Shown here piece after piece: positions 1-11,321 of a stretch of 64,000 nucleotides of DNA (its first letter is position 1; each line of letters opens with the position of its first letter). The notes under the pieces were generated by a model, which saw only the letters and a list, made by a program, of their open reading frames with translations, was not told the DNA's origin and did no database searches. The translations under genes and the position numbers were made by a program. The DNA comes from Macrothele yani (taxonomy: Eukaryota > Arthropoda > Arachnida > Araneae > Macrothelidae). The DNA lies in assembly GCA_039090855.1 (NCBI GenBank), contig CM077023.1, positions 86,217,127 through 86,281,126 on the forward strand. The letters are read 5' to 3'.

Positions 1-737
1 TCCAAGCGTAGGTTGAAGAAGCGTATATGATCCAGCTTTTTCCGTCCGTCTATCCGTCCGTCCGTCCGTCTGTCGGCACGATAACTCACGTAAAAATGGT
101 TCGATTTCGATGAAATTTTAGTATGTGGTAGGGGACCACCAGGGGACGATCCCTATTGAAAATGGGTGAAGTGGGGTCAAAAGTCACGCCATAAGAGCAG
201 GATCCATTCAATTGCCCTTATGCGTCATAACTTGCGTAAATATGGTTCGATTTCGATGAAATTTCAGTATGTGGTAGGGGACCACCAGGGGACGAACCCT
301 ATTGAAAATGGGAGAAATGGGGTCAAAGGTCAGGACACTGGAGTGGGATCCATTCCATTGCCCTTGTGCCTCTTAACTTACCAAAAAATGTTTCGATTAC
401 GACAAAACGTTATCATGTTGTTCCGGAGGTATAGTGAACCGGTTCTGTTGAATATCAACGAAATGGGGTCAAAGCTCATTGCACAAACGCAAGATTTATT
501 CCACAGCCATTATTCTCGTAACTTGCGTAAAACTGCTTCTATTAAGACAAAACTTTAGTATGTTATTCTTGAGGTGTACTGAACCGGTTCTGTTGAATAT
601 CATCGAAATGGGGTCAAAGGTCAGGACACAGGAGCGAGATTTATTCCACAGCCATTATCCTCATAACTTGAGTAATAATTTCTGGTATGTTGGAAAGCGT
701 ATCATAATCAATGCATTGCATGATTTTACTAACTTGT
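1..737. repeat. R1 repeat, copy 1 (cut by window start)
   Basis: Same family as 44,040-44,900. It starts with a leader (CGTAGGTTGAAGAAGCGTAT) and a short TCCG-rich tract at about 41-75. Then come four units of about 146 bp, recognisable by GAAATGGGGTCAAAGGTC-type motifs near 166, 314, 460 and 605. It ends with a tail through ATCAATGCATTGCATGATTTTAC. Open frames across it are by-products of the repetition and look like no protein I know. The mobilising mechanism is unknown: no terminal inverted repeat or coding region is visible. Confidence 0.75.
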
Positions 738-1227
738 TTGTTATGATAACGGAAATAGACGCACTTTTCATTGCACGTAATAATTCTCTTGATGAAACGT
801 ACATCGCGCGGGTTTTCTAGGAGTTTCGTGCACATTTCCACCCCCGGTTTGCTTCAGCTGGCGTGAGTTGGTGAGGGACAATGCGGCAGCTCCTGTAGAC
901 ATTGCTGAGGTCATGAAGGTTGCGAAACACGGTGTTCTGTGATATGCCCAGCTCGCCTGATAATCTCCGAGTGCTGGTTGTTGGATTTGCCTCTACGGCC
1001 TGGCGCACGACCTCCGAATCCACGGTTCGCGGCCTACCTGGCCTTGGCTGATCGTCGAGGTTTCTGTCACCTGAGCGAAATTTCTTGAACCATCTGGTTG
1101 CGGTGCTGTGGTCCACCGAACCTTCCCAGTTCGCATGACAAATGTTTCCTGTTGTTTGAACAGCGTTATGGCAGAGTTCAAACTCGTAAAGCAAAAGTTC
1201 CCTAATTAGCCGGTTGTGGCTGTTCAT
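738..1227 (-). pseudogene. mariner transposase, N-terminal half, broken
   Basis: The first part (1,227 to about 830) encodes the mariner helix-turn-helix region with WFKKFRSGDRNLDD and GRPRTVDSEVVRQAVEANP. A frameshift near 830 leads into a frame with CTKLLENPRDVRFIKRI and TCNEKC. In mariners the latter is normally TCDEKW and carries the first catalytic Asp, so here Asp is Asn and Trp is Cys. The gene stops where the R1 repeat begins (about 737), so the rest of the DD34D domain is missing. No terminal inverted repeat was recognised upstream of the start. Confidence 0.8.
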
Positions 1228-1401
1228 CTTTTAGGCGTCCCAACCACTTACAGAACGACGACATGCAATGCTGTTCACAGCAACGACTATCACTTTATGT
1301 CCCTTTCTACTTACTGCAGTGCGCGACTTGAACTAGAGTAAACACGTGACATACCCGCCGCAGCACATGCACTTATGAAAATATTGCGAAACTTTCGACT
1401 C

Positions 1402-1427
1402 ATAATAATAATAATAATAATAATAAA
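1402..1427. repeat. (AAT)n microsatellite
   Basis: About eight uninterrupted AAT units in gene-free sequence between the mariner fragment and a SINE. No gene is seen at 1,228-1,483. Confidence 0.9.
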
Positions 1428-1483
1428 TTATATTAATTTTTCAGAACCTGGTGCAACAATACCGAATTAAACAGAATTAAATA

Positions 1484-1685
1484 GCCACACAGGTGGCCGA
1501 GTGGTCTATAGCGATGGCTTTGGATCATTTGTTTGTGTCTCGGATGGGGCATGGATGTTGTGTTTGTTCTACGGCGTTGGCCTTTTCCTGGAGTCAGCGC
1601 CTTAAATTAGGGACTGGTGACTTCCTCTTGCCCAATGGGCTGCCCATTTTGTTCGTTAAGCTCCAAATGATAAAAAGAGGAGGAG
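1484..1685 (+). repeat. SINE-A, old copy
   Basis: The head GTGGCCGAGTGGTC resembles an A box. The B box is lost by a deletion, since the copy jumps to GGATGGGGCATGGATGTTGTG. The body is recognisable (TTAAATTAGGGACTGGTGAC) and the tail ends GTTAAGCTCCAAATGA. The divergence and internal deletion mark it as old. Confidence 0.8.
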
Positions 1686-3756
1686 AAATACTTGATACCA
1701 AATAATTTCAGCAGCAACAACAGTTAATAATGACATATTTGCATTCAAGTTTTCGGTAACGACAGATTTCAGGACCAGACAAAACTGATCTATTCAGTAC
1801 TTTATCGTGGACACCACGTTGCATGTAGGAATTTTTGTAAGATACGTATTTCATTTATTGATCATATTTACAAATGTTAGGAATGGCGTTGTGTTGTAAA
1901 TTTTAGTGACATAATCCAATACCACGGTTCGTAATTTTCGAACAACTGGCCCAAGATGACCAAGTGATTAACATTTGGCATCTATCAAGGAAAATGTGGC
2001 ACCCCTGACATTTCGAAAGCGTGTTATTATATTCTCTCCCATTTTCTCTCTTTCTCTGTCCCATACTCCTCTATTTTTCTCTCTCCAGTCAACCTTCCTG
2101 TGCAGGCTCTTTTCCCCCAAACAATGATAGTAGAGTAAGTAGATGGAAAGAAAAATAGTGGGAAAAAAAAGAAGTATATAGATATATATTCTTTGCGTTA
2201 CGTCATCAAAAGCAAGGCATACTCTCCGAAATCAACACAGACTTGTAGAAGGAGCAGCCCATGATGAATGTTCTCAGGGTTTGCATCTGGAGCCTTTTCT
2301 TTTACCATTCTTCGATTCCAAGAGCAGCAGCAGCAGCAGGGTGATGAATGGCTTCTTTCGTAGCATTGCAGTGTGGCCAGCGCAGATGATTTATGAGCCA
2401 CCAATGGGCATCTTCTGCTTGCTTTAACAGAAACTCGGCAATACATGCGCGTGCATCAGGAAAAAGTTTGCTTCCAAGCAAAACTCTTTCTCTTTTCTTC
2501 TCATAGGAAGAGGAAAAGAAGAAAAAGAAAGAAACTAAAGGAAAAGATTCCTCATTTTTCAATTTTATTTCCACTATCTCTTTCGCATATCCCCCACTCT
2601 TTGTGGGAGGTCTTTGGAGATTAATTAAATTTGGATTCGAAAAGAAAAGAGATCGAGAGAGAATTCCTAATTCTTTTAGTGTGATAATGACCTGTTTATG
2701 CTTATTCAACCAATTTTTTCCCGATAACTCATTCCACCACGGCATATCTATATAAAATGCATTACTTTCCGCGAGAGTTGAAGCGATTTGTTCGGGGTAT
2801 TTTGAGAGCTAATTAGCAGAAAATCTACAGAAGTAGCTTTTATAACGCAAAATTAATCATGTAAAGAAACGTCGAGTTGTACTCTGTACCGTTAACTTTT
2901 AACGTCAGAAGAAATAACCGTGAGGTAAATTCGCTAAATATTTAGATGAAGCTGTAGTTTAATTTTCAGGATTTATAAGGCTAATGAATCAGCACAGTAG
3001 ATCAAGACAATATGAACATCTTCACAAAAATTCGCGGTTTTATTCTACTAAATTTCTAATCATGTCAGTGAATTAGATTCTTCATAATAAATGATTCATA
3101 TTTTACTCGAGAAACGCCATTTTTGGGTAGCTATGAACAAAATATATGTTTGTGAGACTTAAAATACCTCTGAAGCTTCTTGCACATGCGGAAACAATTT
3201 TGAAGGCTGAATCCTGTTATGGTAGTTGTTGTGGAGTTTGATAAGATAGGACTGTTGCATAGACAATTATGATTTTAACTCTCTCACGTTTACTTTTCGT
3301 AGCATAGAGCCTAGTAGGTTGCCATGTTTTGGACTTCTTGTGGACTGTTCGAAAATGTCTTTCAACTGTCGTTTTTCTTAGAGGTATTGAGTTTGAATAA
3401 CAAATGATGCTAACACATTTATCACTCACTCCAGCGAGAAAAAATCCACTTCCCACTCATTATGAGAGTGATACGTCTTAAAGGCACTTGTGCTCGGTTG
3501 AGTCTTTAAGGGAAGTAACAACTCAACTCTATTTAATTGTATGGGTGCTTTAAGAATATAAAAACAAAGACGCGAACCATATCTTAGTATCGATTTCGAA
3601 CTGTTATACCATTTACAGGAAACGCGTATTTCGACATCCCAGCCGCACTCTTGTTTATTCCCGAATTTTTGCAAGGCTAAACAACCCAGCTGACTGAATG
3701 CATGTTTCCATGAATTACTCTTATCATTTCGCGCGTTTTTAGAAATTCTTTTCTCT
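1686..3756. other. no gene recognised
   Basis: AT-rich sequence with short open frames that resemble nothing I know. It holds a short CAG run (2,323-2,339), a purine-rich tract (about 2,500-2,560) and pyrimidine-rich patches near 2,030-2,090. No repeat family shared with the rest of the window was seen. Confidence 0.5.
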
Positions 3757-3970
3757 TTTTTAGTTGGGGTTTAACTACCACGGCGAGCAACTGAATGGGC
3801 TATAAGCAGTTACCCGTCCCTAATTTAAGACCACTGTGGTTCCAGGAAAGGGAGAGAGCCAATGCCGTAAGACAAACACAACATCCATGCACTCCGAGAT
3901 TCGAACCCTCACCCATCTCTGATGAATGATCACAAGCCAGTGCTTAGACCACTGCGCCAGAGAGGCCGCA
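3757..3970 (-). repeat. SINE-A
   Basis: The minus strand reads head to tail from 3,970 to 3,757. The A-box region is CTGGCGCAGTGGTC and the B-box region GGTTCGAATC, followed by the standard body and a GTTAAACCCC tail. Moderately diverged, with an insertion near the centre (GGTTCCAGGAAAGGG). Confidence 0.85.
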
Positions 3971-4107
3971 TTTTTATTTTTAGAAGGGGTTGCTTCAGTC
4001 ATGCGTAAAAGATTGAAAGCACGTTAAGACAAGGTGGAATTTTCCAACATTATTTACAATAGTCTTCTTGATTTTACCAATACATATTTTTTCTGGACTA
4101 ATACATC

Positions 4108-4440
4108 ATATACCACCGGTGTGGCGCAGTTGACTAATCGCCAGGATGTGCGGTAAGAGACAGTTGGGAGTTCTAACCCCTCTGCCAGGTATTCAGTTCC
4201 TGTTTTTGCAGGGTTTAAGCGAAAGTAGCGTGGATTTACTCCAAAATCGGCCGTGGACGTGTTGAGCCATTTCTGGCGGTTGCCTTTTGAAACTTGATTA
4301 ACAAGCCAACGGAAAACCATCTCATTATAATCCCCAATTTCCAGGATGCTCGTCACAGTGACTGTGCAAAGCTCATTGTGACGAATCGCCGACTCCCTAG
4401 TGTGGGTTTCGCACCTGAAGAAGGGGAAAAAATGTTATGT
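4108..4440 (+). repeat. possible tRNA-derived repeat, family C
   Basis: The segment starts with an A-box match (TGGCGCAGTTG) and, about 45 bp later, a decayed B-box-like string (GAGTTCTAACCC). Further on it has GGTTGCCTTTTGAAAC, also seen in similar context near 26,600. The shape fits an old SINE, but only two weak copies support it. Confidence 0.4.
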
Positions 4441-4737
4441 GGATTTCTTCTCAGATAATGTATACATGAGGCGTGGGCTGTGCAGCTTTTGATCGTCATG
4501 CACCGGTGCTCAGAATTAAAGGACAATCCACAAAAACGTATATAACTGCTTAAGTGTGTAAAATAATGCACAGAAAATTGGCGTACGTGGAAAGTTCGCT
4601 ACGCGGAAGATTATCTTGCTTTTTCTTTTGCCGCAAGTAAGCCGGAATATGCATATTATGATTACGTTAAAAAGGCGCGTGAGTCTACTCGCATCTTGTG
4701 GCTGTTCTAGACAACACTTGCTTCACTTCAATGTCAT

Positions 4738-5640
4738 GTCGAGCTATATGTCCCGAAGACATCCTGTGGATGATTTTCAGCGGTGGAGAGCGAACCAGAT
4801 ATTTCCCAAACGAAAGTTTCCAGTGCATTGAATGTTCCACAGATTGTCTTGTCAAAACCCTGGAGACAGTTTTAACAGACAGGTGATATTCGTCGTCGAC
4901 CAGACCAACTCTTTTTGGAGCTTGCACAAGCTACAGGAACGAAAGTTTCAAGGTGTACTCTTTGTAGAAAACCTCTTGAACACTGCCTTTATGCAAGGAG
5001 ACCAGTAATTTGTATCCTAACTTCTCTAGCCGGGCAAGCTGATTTAACGAGGAATCGCCAATATTTCGCTTGGAGTGCAGACCAGTAGGCGAATGTACCA
5101 CAGATGAATCTCGATTCAGCTTAAGTACTGATTCGCAACGTATTCTCATCTGGAGGGAACCAAGGATCTGCATCATTTTCTTTAGCATCAGAGAAAGGGA
5201 ACAGATGATCTGGGCAGGAGTCATGGCGAACGTGCGCACATGCCTGTGCGTCTTTCAGAATCGCTCTCTAATTGCCGTGAGGTACAGAGAGAAATCCTGA
5301 ACCCCTATGTGAGGTCATTCAGGAAAGCCGTTGGTCCAGATTGTATTGTTATGGACGATAATGCCCAGCTCAACTAGCTCATTTGATCGACGGTTTCTTT
5401 GAAGAAGAAGATATTCACCGAATGGAGTGACCACGCAGATCCCCTGACTTTTTAAAAACATGTACGGAAGACGCATTGGACTAATGAGACGCAATGCTCT
5501 TGGAAGACGTATTGTACCAATGAGACGCAATGCTCTCGGAAGACGCACTGAACCTCACCAGCCCCCTGCCGGAACAGTTAGGCAACTCAGAACAGCTGTC
5601 GCTGAAGAGTGGTCATTAATCCCTCATGACCTATCTAATT
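4738..5640 (+). pseudogene. Tc1-like (DD34E) transposase, heavily decayed
   Basis: Fragments lie in order but in different frames. MSRRHPVDDFQRWRA is at about 4,745. A second helix-turn-helix stretch (QATGTKVSRCTL) is near 4,930. TTDESRFSLSTDSQRILIWREP is at 5,095-5,165, and its Asp is the first catalytic residue. WAGVMANVRTCLCVFQN, then NPYVRSFRKAVGP and VMDDNAQ (second Asp) follow, and EEWSLIP near the C-terminus. Many frameshifts, stops and a 36-bp tandem duplication break it. Terminal repeats were not identified. Confidence 0.75.
5466..5550 (+). repeat. 36-bp tandem duplication, 2.3 copies
   Basis: The unit starts GGAAGACGCATTGGACTAAT. Two full copies and a 13-bp partial lie inside the dead Tc1 transposase, between its second catalytic region and its C-terminus. 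It is probably a slippage product made after the gene died. Confidence 0.85.
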
Positions 5641-5645
5641 AAACA

Positions 5646-6205
5646 TATATAATAGGCTACGTCTGTCCCTAACGCTCTGACGTCAATCAGTACTTGCAGC
5701 GCCATCTGCTTTTATCCGGTGTCCGAAATCGAAACTAAGCTCACCGCAACCGCACGATAGGTAAAATCAAGGAGAAATACCGGAAAATAAAATAAAGTTA
5801 GTAAGACAAACGACTTCATCTCTGGCAACACGCACGTGATCGAACAACTGTCTGCGACGTTTGTTCTGTTACGTAGGTGTTATGTCGCGTTTTATTTCAT
5901 TTTCTTCGCTTTGCAGAGTAATTTCCTAAAAAGGAATCAAATTGCAGAGTAATTTCATAAAAAGGAATCAGCGTTATTTTATTTCATAAAAAGGAATCAG
6001 CGTTATTTTATTTCATAAAAAGGAACAAGTAAAATTGTAAGAAAATAACTGCAGGCGTAGTTTTGATTCAGTGTGATGGAAATTAAACAAATTATTGGTT
6101 CCGTGGAATTTTTCTTTGTAGTACATGATGGAAGAAGATAAAGCTAAAGAAAACGTCTCTGAAATAGAGAATGACAACGGCGATGGCGGGCAAACCAATC
6201 TTCTA
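5646..6205 (+). mobile_element. MITE M1, copy 1 (right end missing)
   Basis: It starts TATATAATAGGCTACG and continues with GTCTGT, the same terminus as the copy at 55,102-55,683. It matches that copy along its length up to GCAAACCAATCTT (about 6,200) and then diverges, so the right terminal repeat is absent. It carries an extra internal duplication of a CATAAAAAGGAATCAGCGTT unit at about 5,925-6,025. No coding capacity. Confidence 0.8.
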
Positions 6206-6303
6206 ATATACAATTCGTGTTATAAAATTTTCTTTTTCGCTCGTGCATGGCATAGGCTATGAGCTAGTACTCTCATAAACACTATAAAGAACCGTTGCTT
6301 GAG
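6206..6303. other. segment resembling 57,108-57,190
   Basis: The words ATTCGTG(T/C)TATAAAA, CGTGCATGGCA and GGCTATGAG occur in the same order here and at 57,108-57,180. It is either a shared flanking repeat or part of a longer M1-related element. Confidence 0.4.
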
Positions 6304-6320
6304 CTGCATGGCTATCAGGG

Positions 6321-6625
6321 CAGCGGATGGCCTAGTGGTCAACGCTGGTGACTGTTATGGAAATATCTCAGGTTCGATCCCAGGCAGGTACGAACGCTCA
6401 AACCACTAAATATCCGCCGTGCGTCTGATTGGCATGTTAAGCCATCGGACCCTGTGTACTGGCCCCCCGGTTATAAATAAGGCCGTCTTCCTCCCCCTTT
6501 CTACCTCGCTTCCCGGTGACTTTCCTGTCGGGCACTCTAACCCAAATCTCCTAGCTTCGTGCTTCAAAAGGGTTGTTTAAAACCTGGGGTCAGACACTCC
6601 CTTTCTAAAATCCTCTACATCTGAC
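6321..6625 (+). repeat. SINE-D, tRNA-derived, with target-site duplication
   Basis: It starts with a tRNA-like head. The A box TGGCCTAGTGG is 10 bp inside, and the B-box-like GGTTCGATCCC about 45 bp further. A long unrelated body follows (GGCATGTTAAGCCATCGGAC, TATAAATAAGGCCGTC) and a short A-rich end. It is flanked by 17-bp direct repeats at 6,304-6,320 and 6,626-6,642 (CTGCATGGCTATCAGGG, one mismatch), the signature of LINE-mediated insertion. The family is distinct from SINE-A and single-copy here. Confidence 0.85.
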
Positions 6626-6642
6626 CTGCATGGCTGTCAGGG

Positions 6643-7553
6643 GTGATCATACTTCATATTAAAGTATCACATGTCTTTTAAGTATTGCTCCATGGACTGC
6701 TGTTTCGTGAAAATTAATATGTTATGATATTAACGCATGCAAATTATAAGATTATGATTTTCTTCTACTTGATTTACATAAATAATGTAATAATAAACCT
6801 CTTTGTCAAGTTTTCATTGAATTTCTTCATAAATACTGTGAGTTACGTACGAATTTATAAATTAACATTTAATTTTGAGCACCAGTGTATGAGAAGGTTT
6901 CTAAAGTATTCTTTTGTCCGACGGTTGTGCACCAAATGTTCAGTAGCGTCTGAGTATCTTTTGCATTGCAACACAATCATTTCTTCAAATTTGTGTGGTT
7001 CCATACGGCGATTAATGAAATAAGTACGCCTCCAAATAAAGATCGTTTTCTTTTCGTTTATTGATAATTTCAGAAGTGTGTAAAGTCCTGTACTGCGAGA
7101 AACGGAGTACAACTCACTGATGTCAGTTTTTAGGAAAATTTTAATGATTACAAACGCAGATATTTGGCATTACAAAAGCTTAATAATTAAAAAAATATAT
7201 TAGGCTATACCAAAAGTTTCCGTCGGTCAGTGCTCGGAAGATATTCTTCGCAGGAACTGACCGACGGAAAAACTTTATGCACAGAACGCAAAACAGCGCT
7301 TTATTTATGCGTAAAAAGCGAAGCTATTATGAAAACCCTAGTAAGGAAACTTTTATTGCCTCTGACGCATTTCTTAATTTTAAATTTTAGCTACCATCAA
7401 ACTTCAGTTAGCTGACCTTGGCCGAATTCACATAACTTTTAATAAAATTTAACATAGTAATGGTAAAGTAATTTCGCTACAAGTGCGTAGAACTCTTGAT
7501 ATCACTCACAATTTAACGCATCGCATTTAATGAGTCATATTGCTGCTGCTTCG
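6643..7553. other. no gene; one inverted repeat
   Basis: AT-rich sequence without recognisable coding. The only structure is a perfect 15-bp inverted repeat, TTTCCGTCGGTCAGT at 7,217-7,231 and its complement at 7,256-7,270, with a 24-nt spacer. Confidence 0.5.
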
Positions 7554-7760
7554 TTTTTTATTGGAGGTTTAACGACCACCGTGAGCAACTCAATGGGCTA
7601 TAAGCAGTCGCCCGTCCCTAATTTAGGACCACCGATTCCAGGTAAGAGCCAGTGCCGTAAGACAAACACAACATTCATGCCTCACCGGGATTCGAACCTG
7701 GACCCCTTTCGGGCGAATGATCATAAGCCAGTGCTTAGACCACGGCGCCACCGGGCTGCC
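7554..7760 (-). repeat. SINE-A
   Basis: Well-preserved copy. The minus strand has the A box GTGGCGCCGTGGTC, the B box GGTTCGAATCC, the full body and the GTTAAACCTCCAAT tail followed by A's. Confidence 0.92.
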
Positions 7761-7860
7761 TACTTTGTTTTGTCACGGATAAGCAGATCGTACGAGTATA
7801 TTTCAGTATCAATGGTAACTGAATATTCTCGCTCCCAAAGAGAATTTTTTACAGTCCGGT

Positions 7861-8050
7861 TGAACGACCGTCGTAAGGAATTTTATAGGCTATAAATTGT
7901 TGCCCATCCCTAGTTTGGGGCCACTGGTTTAAGGGAAGAAAGAGAGCCAGTGTTGTAATATAAACACACTGCCCATGCCTCATCGGGAATTTAACCTTAG
8001 CCCACTCGGAAGGACTGTCAGAAATCAGCGTTTAGACCGCTAAGATTCTC
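7861..8050 (-). repeat. SINE-A, strongly diverged
   Basis: The body words are recognisable on the minus strand (CAAACTAGGGATGGGC, TGGCTCTCTTTC). The B box has decayed to GGTTAAATTCC. Much older than the copy 100 bp upstream. Confidence 0.7.
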
Positions 8051-8097
8051 TGTTTGATCGACTGGGCCTAGGGACTGCACAGTCTAGATATGCATTT

Positions 8098-8156
8098 TCT
8101 CTGATTAGATTTTCAACGCAAAAAAAAAAAAAACAACAAAAAAAACAACAACAGAA
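8098..8156. repeat. A-rich simple sequence
   Basis: A runs interrupted by single C's; low complexity only. Confidence 0.8.
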
Positions 8157-8345
8157 ACGGTGTGACGGAACGTCAGCTGTAATTTCGTTGAAAGACATAC
8201 ATACATATGACGGTCAAAAACTGAAATTCATTTAAACAATTATCAATGCAAGAAAAGGGATGTATATGCTTTATTTTGATTATGTGATATTTTTTGACAA
8301 GCGTTTGCTACTGAATGACAAATAACTTCATTCAATTTTCAGTTA

Positions 8346-9747
8346 CGAAAACCCGAAATGCAACACCAAGAAGGACACGAGATAGCAAAGCCAGATCTAC
8401 TGGACCCATAACAACAGATACAAAGATGAAGCGATTGAGCTTACAGGCCCGTGCGACTTGCGGAACACGCAGACATCAATAGTTCATGTGGCCTCCATGG
8501 CTGGCAATAACGGCCGCTACACGCCGCGGCATCCAACGAAAGAGGCTTTGGATGTGGGCTTGGAATATGTTGGTCCAGGCTGCTTTCACACGTTGCCACA
8601 GTTCATCAGGCGTAGCCGCCGGTGGTGCTAACCGGGCCACTCGGTTGCCGATCAGCGACCAGACGTGTTCGATGGGCAACATATCGGGAGAACAGGCGGG
8701 CCACGGCAGCAGTGGCACCTGGTGGGCTGTGAAGAATTGTTGCACGATGCGTGCCACGTGCAACCGCGCATTGTCCTGTTGAAACGTGGTCGCTGGCAGG
8801 TCCTGCAGGTAAGGGAGGACTACAGTCTCCAAAACGTCGGAGATGTAGCGGTAGCTTTTGAGTTTACCGGAGATGCGTACCAGAGGGTGCGGGTGTCATA
8901 TCCAATTGCGCCCCAAACCATAACGCCAGGCGACGGACCGGTATGGCGATGCATAATGCAGGCGTCATTCAGTCTCTCGCCGCGGTGCAGCCACACTCGG
9001 ATCCGACCATCGTGGTGTTGCAGGCAGAAGCGTAATTCGTCGGAGAAGACAATGTCGTGCCATTTCGTAGTCCAGGAGCGGCGTTAAACGGCCCACTGCC
9101 GCCGCACTCGCAGGTGGTGTAACGGTAATGATAATCGGAGCAATGGGCTCCATGCGACAAGTCCCTGCTCCTGCAGACGACGTCGAATGGTACGTGCTGA
9201 CACAGGTTGTTGCGCAACACACCCTAATTCCTGCGCTAACGTTCGTGATGTGGCGGTGCGAACCATCAAACCCCGCCGCACAACATGCTGGCCCTCTCGC
9301 TAAGTGGTGTGTCACGGCTGCGGCAATCAATCACGTCGGTCCGTCCGTCCTTCCTGCACCCACCGAATCCATACTCGCCTCACTGTGGCTGGATTTCGTC
9401 CCACACGGGCGCCGATGTTTCGGTACGATAAACCGCTGTCGCGATAAGCCACTATTCGTCCTATGTGGAACTTCGAAACGTGCTGGAATGACTGCCGTAT
9501 TCTGCGACGAGGCATAAGGAAGCTTCCCACTCACAGGTCCGGCAGTGCAACACACTTCCACTACTTACACCACGCCTTCTGTGCACCCTTCTTATAGTGC
9601 TTCTCGGTGGCGTGCCGGGCGCACATGATTTGCATATTCCCTGCAATGCTAATCGTTTGCATGTCCTCTCGCGGGCGACGCATGCTGCGAATTTGAGGCC
9701 AATCGGATGCTTCCTTCTTGGTGTTGCATTTTGGGTGGCCAGAAGTG
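8346..9747 (-). mobile_element. Tc1-like element with both terminal inverted repeats
   Basis: The inner terminal repeats match at 8,351-8,375 and 9,712-9,736 (25 bp, one mismatch; core TGCAACACCAAGAAGGA). TA dinucleotides sit just outside the predicted ends (8,344-8,345 and 9,748-9,749), as expected for the Tc1/mariner target site. The outermost 10 bp of the ends no longer match. The roughly 1.4 kb length is normal for Tc1. It carries one dead transposase gene. Confidence 0.85.
8476..9515 (-). pseudogene. Tc1-like DD34E transposase, two frameshifts and a stop
   Basis: The start is the Met of MPRRRIRQSFQHV at 9,515. The paired-type helix-turn-helix follows (GRIVAYRDSGLSYRNIGARV, then VSARTIRRRLQEQG). 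The catalytic triad is still readable: Asp in VFSDELRF (codon at 9,039-9,041), Asp in FQQDNARLH (about 8,773) and Glu in SPDMLPIEHVW (about 8,668). The last two are separated by 34 residues. A frameshift near 9,300-9,330, a TAA at 9,084-9,086 and a frameshift near 8,900 inactivate it. The true C-terminus and TGA stop (8,476-8,478) remain. Confidence 0.9.
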
Positions 9748-10037
9748 TATAATGTAGCACAGCATGAAATGACAGCGGATATGGAGAGACAGTCCAAAAG
9801 ACGTCTTTCAACATTCATGGTACTGGTTCCCATGTCGTTCAGCAGCATGTGTGAGCCACAGACTTATTGATTGGACTATATTTACTGGATAAATTAATTT
9901 TGCTGGTTTCCGTTCAATTCTTTTGCACTATGATAGCTCTGTCTATGTCGCGTTTCAGCTAATATCTTCCGAACTTCAGTAGCATGCAAAATGCGGTCGA
10001 ATTCATGAACTTCAACAGGTGTTTGACGTACTACAGA
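9748..10037. other. no gene recognised
   Basis: Nothing recognisable between the Tc1 element and the tRNA-like repeats. Confidence 0.5.
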
Positions 10038-10039
10038 GG

Positions 10040-10170
10040 TAAAACACGTGTCAAGACGACAAATCTGCAGCACTACATTCCGTCCGTGTAGCTTAGTAGG
10101 GAGAGCAACCTACTCCGGACTGAGGGCGGCGTGGGTTCGATCCTCGACACGGAAACGTTTGTGTTTTCAC
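10040..10170 (+). repeat. tRNA-like repeat, TCCGGA family, copy 1
   Basis: A leader (ACACGTGTCAAGACGACAAA) precedes a tRNA-like stretch at 10,082-10,153. That stretch has a TCCGTG/CACGGA acceptor stem, an A box (TAGCTTAGTAG), TCCGGA at the anticodon position and a GGTTCGATCC B box. The trailer is GTTTGTGTTTTCACA. The same leader, tRNA-like part and trailer recur about 280 bp downstream. The anticodon arm is not a normal 5-bp stem with a 7-nt loop, so it is not called a tRNA gene. Confidence 0.7.
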
Positions 10171-10318
10171 ATTGGCGCCAGAACGTAAAAATGGATCTAT
10201 ACTGGCCATTGGGTTTTTCGAAAAACGTGTGATGTTTGTTCCACACATCGTCTGGAATTAATGAAACATTCTGACTTCGCTTAAGAAAGAAAGAGGAGAT
10301 GATGTAATGTACTGCCGT

Positions 10319-10460
10319 GGTAAAGCATGTGTCACAAGACGACAAATCTGCAGCGATACCTTCCGTCAGTGTAGCTTAGTTGGGATAGCAACTTACTCCG
10401 GAGTGAGGCGGCGCATGTTCGATCTCCGTCACGGAGAAATTTGTGTTTTCACAGGTGTTT
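10319..10460 (+). repeat. tRNA-like repeat, TCCGGA family, copy 2
   Basis: Second direct copy of the unit at 10,040-10,170. The tRNA-like part is at 10,365-10,435, with A box TAGCTTAGTTG and anticodon arm CTTAC-TCCGGA-GTGAG (5-bp stem, 6-nt loop). The B box is eroded to TGTTCGATCTC, and the trailer TTTGTGTTTTCACA is shared. A third member is at 20,135-20,206. Confidence 0.7.
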
Positions 10461-11256
10461 TTATGCAATAGGAGCGTTTCAGATTTTCTGATATTTTGCT
10501 CATAACGTGAAAATGCGATAACATTCGTTTCCCATTTATGAAAATTTAATGAAATGCATGTACACAGGACATCTACTCTGCATCCAATGAAATTTTCCCA
10601 CTTTCAGTCCAAATACTGATTGATTCCGGTACAAGTACAGCGTGAATATACCTCGGTAAATAGCGTCAAATTTCGAGGAAACGTAGCAATGATAGGCACA
10701 TCGAAGTATATTCTCTGCAACTGAAAGGGAGAAAGCATAAAGTAAAAAAAAAAAAAATAATAAACGCATGCATTATTTGGAATTCAACCCTCAAAACATC
10801 AATCAGTCAAGATGTATTATTGAAAATCGAATTTTATGTACTCAATAGCACTGTAAAAGCAATGTTATATTAAACTTCAGCCGAAATTTTTGGAAGAATA
10901 ATTTTTTAAAATTATTTTCGAAGTGCTAGTGGAAACTTTATTGTTATTATTCGATTATTATTATTATTATTATTTTAATTTGACCGTAGACAACTTAATT
11001 AGAACACTGAATTTGATCATTATCATTATTACACTTACAGGTGTGCTTTCAACTTTTTTACGTATTAAATGCATGTAAAGAAAGGTAAAATCTAGGCAAT
11101 ATATATATGATCTAAAAGTTACGGTCCTGACTCAATTTAAAAACAAAAAAGAAAAATCCGCTGGAGTGCACAAGATTTTTGGATGGGCAGTACAACAAAA
11201 TTATCAGTTTAGGACATAATTCAGTACACAATTTGTAAATTATACGGGAATAATAA
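10461..11256. other. no gene recognised
   Basis: AT-rich. Holds a poly-A tract near 10,745 and an ATT microsatellite at about 10,955-10,978. Confidence 0.5.
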
Positions 11257-11321
11257 TAACATCAGCAGCCTAAATAAAACATAATCCTTTGGAATTATGT
11301 TTTATTTTAGGCTGTTGATGT
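11257..11321. repeat. 28-bp near-perfect inverted repeat (hairpin)
   Basis: The arm at 11,257-11,284 (AACATCAGCAGCCTAAATAA and on) pairs with 11,293-11,321, with one mismatch and one single-base bulge. The spacer is 8 nt. No flanking element was recognised. Confidence 0.85.

Noticed and set aside
2302..2745. 147-codon open frame as a gene
   Set aside because: Contains F- and S-runs derived from a purine-rich tract and no motif; likely chance.
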